A DNA stretch of 24,817 bases. It comes from Candidatus Schekmanbacteria bacterium. GTDB lineage: Bacteria; CSSED10-310; JACPHN01. Below are positions 24,629 to 24,817 of the stretch, in pieces; position 1 is the stretch's first letter, and every line of letters begins with the position of its first letter. Both the position numbers and the translations under genes were made by a program. Under the pieces are notes generated by a model. That model saw only the letters and a list, made by a program, of their open reading frames with translations. It searched no databases and had not been told where the DNA came from. The DNA is taken from positions 1 to 24,817 of the forward strand of contig JACPHN010000166.1 in assembly GCA_016188575.1 (NCBI GenBank), in the 5' to 3' direction.

Positions 24629-24817
24629 TCAGGCCACTTTGGCGCCGGGAGCACCTCGCCGCCGGAAGAGAGCGGCGAGGATCCCGTCGCCGCTCGCCGA
24701 GTCGTCCACCTTTCGCTCCTGCTTCAGCCACGCCCGTGCGTGGGCGACCAGGGCGTGTCCGAGCAACGCCAGCAGAAAGAGGTGCTTTCTCCTGTACGGT
24801 CGCTTGCCGAGCTTCCC
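24629..24817 (-). CDS. C-terminal fragment of an unidentified protein
   Basis: The frame is open from the window edge to a TGA at 24629-24631, giving the last 62 residues of a protein whose start lies outside. The visible part is basic, with a probable helix LFLLALLGHALVAHARAWLK, then an acidic linker VDDSASGDG and a basic end RRRGAPGAKVA. The basic RRKH lead into a helix is reminiscent of the ends of some transposases, but I cannot identify a family. Its codon use, rich in G/C third positions, supports a real gene. Confidence 0.5.
   Translation of the reverse strand, partial: GKLGKRPYRRKHLFLLALLGHALVAHARAWLKQERKVDDSASGDGILAALFRRRGAPGAKVA

Overview
The window is high-GC and densely coded, and reads as a chromosomal segment of a bacterium. 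The most likely source is a Myxococcota or other deltaproteobacterium-like lineage. This is inference from four things: large secreted proteins, one of them with a MopE-type 'DCDG' metal-binding motif; a mevalonate-type HMG-CoA synthase; sigma-54 promoters; and a selenocysteine tRNA. No rRNA, CRISPR array or phage gene was seen.

Layout. 1-959: a secreted protein of unknown function. 1276-3978: a sigma-54-like promoter followed by a two-gene unit, an alpha/beta-hydrolase lipase and an exported ankyrin-repeat protein. 4248-10879 (minus strand): a near-consensus sigma-54 promoter, a small exported protein and a 2039-residue secreted protein. 11086-11203: a cluster of perfect hairpins. 11363-11456: a tRNA-Sec gene (anticodon TCA), convergent with an HMG-CoA synthase gene (11473-12711, minus). 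12965-15894 (minus): a second large secreted protein, 955 residues, behind a near-perfect sigma-54 promoter. 16323-17015: an NnrU-family membrane protein. 17067-17230: a 164-bp inverted-repeat element. 17231-24102 (minus): a probable operon of a bifunctional aspartokinase/diaminopimelate decarboxylase, a SNF2 helicase and a SWIM zinc-finger protein, with a good sigma-70 promoter. The right end, from 24103, is mostly non-coding with hairpins and the C-terminus of a gene that runs off the window.

The most interesting pattern is the link between the sigma-54 promoters and what they drive. Three transcription units, all encoding or including envelope or exported proteins, start with GG-N10-GC sites correctly spaced from a ribosome-binding site. 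Two of them encode giant cysteine-containing secreted proteins that carry a motif strongly resembling the C-terminal barrel of the BPI/LBP (TULIP) lipid-binding fold. The third encodes a lipase. My hypothesis is a sigma-54-controlled extracellular lipid-handling regulon. The promoters are read directly from the sequence; the TULIP assignment and the shared function are inference.
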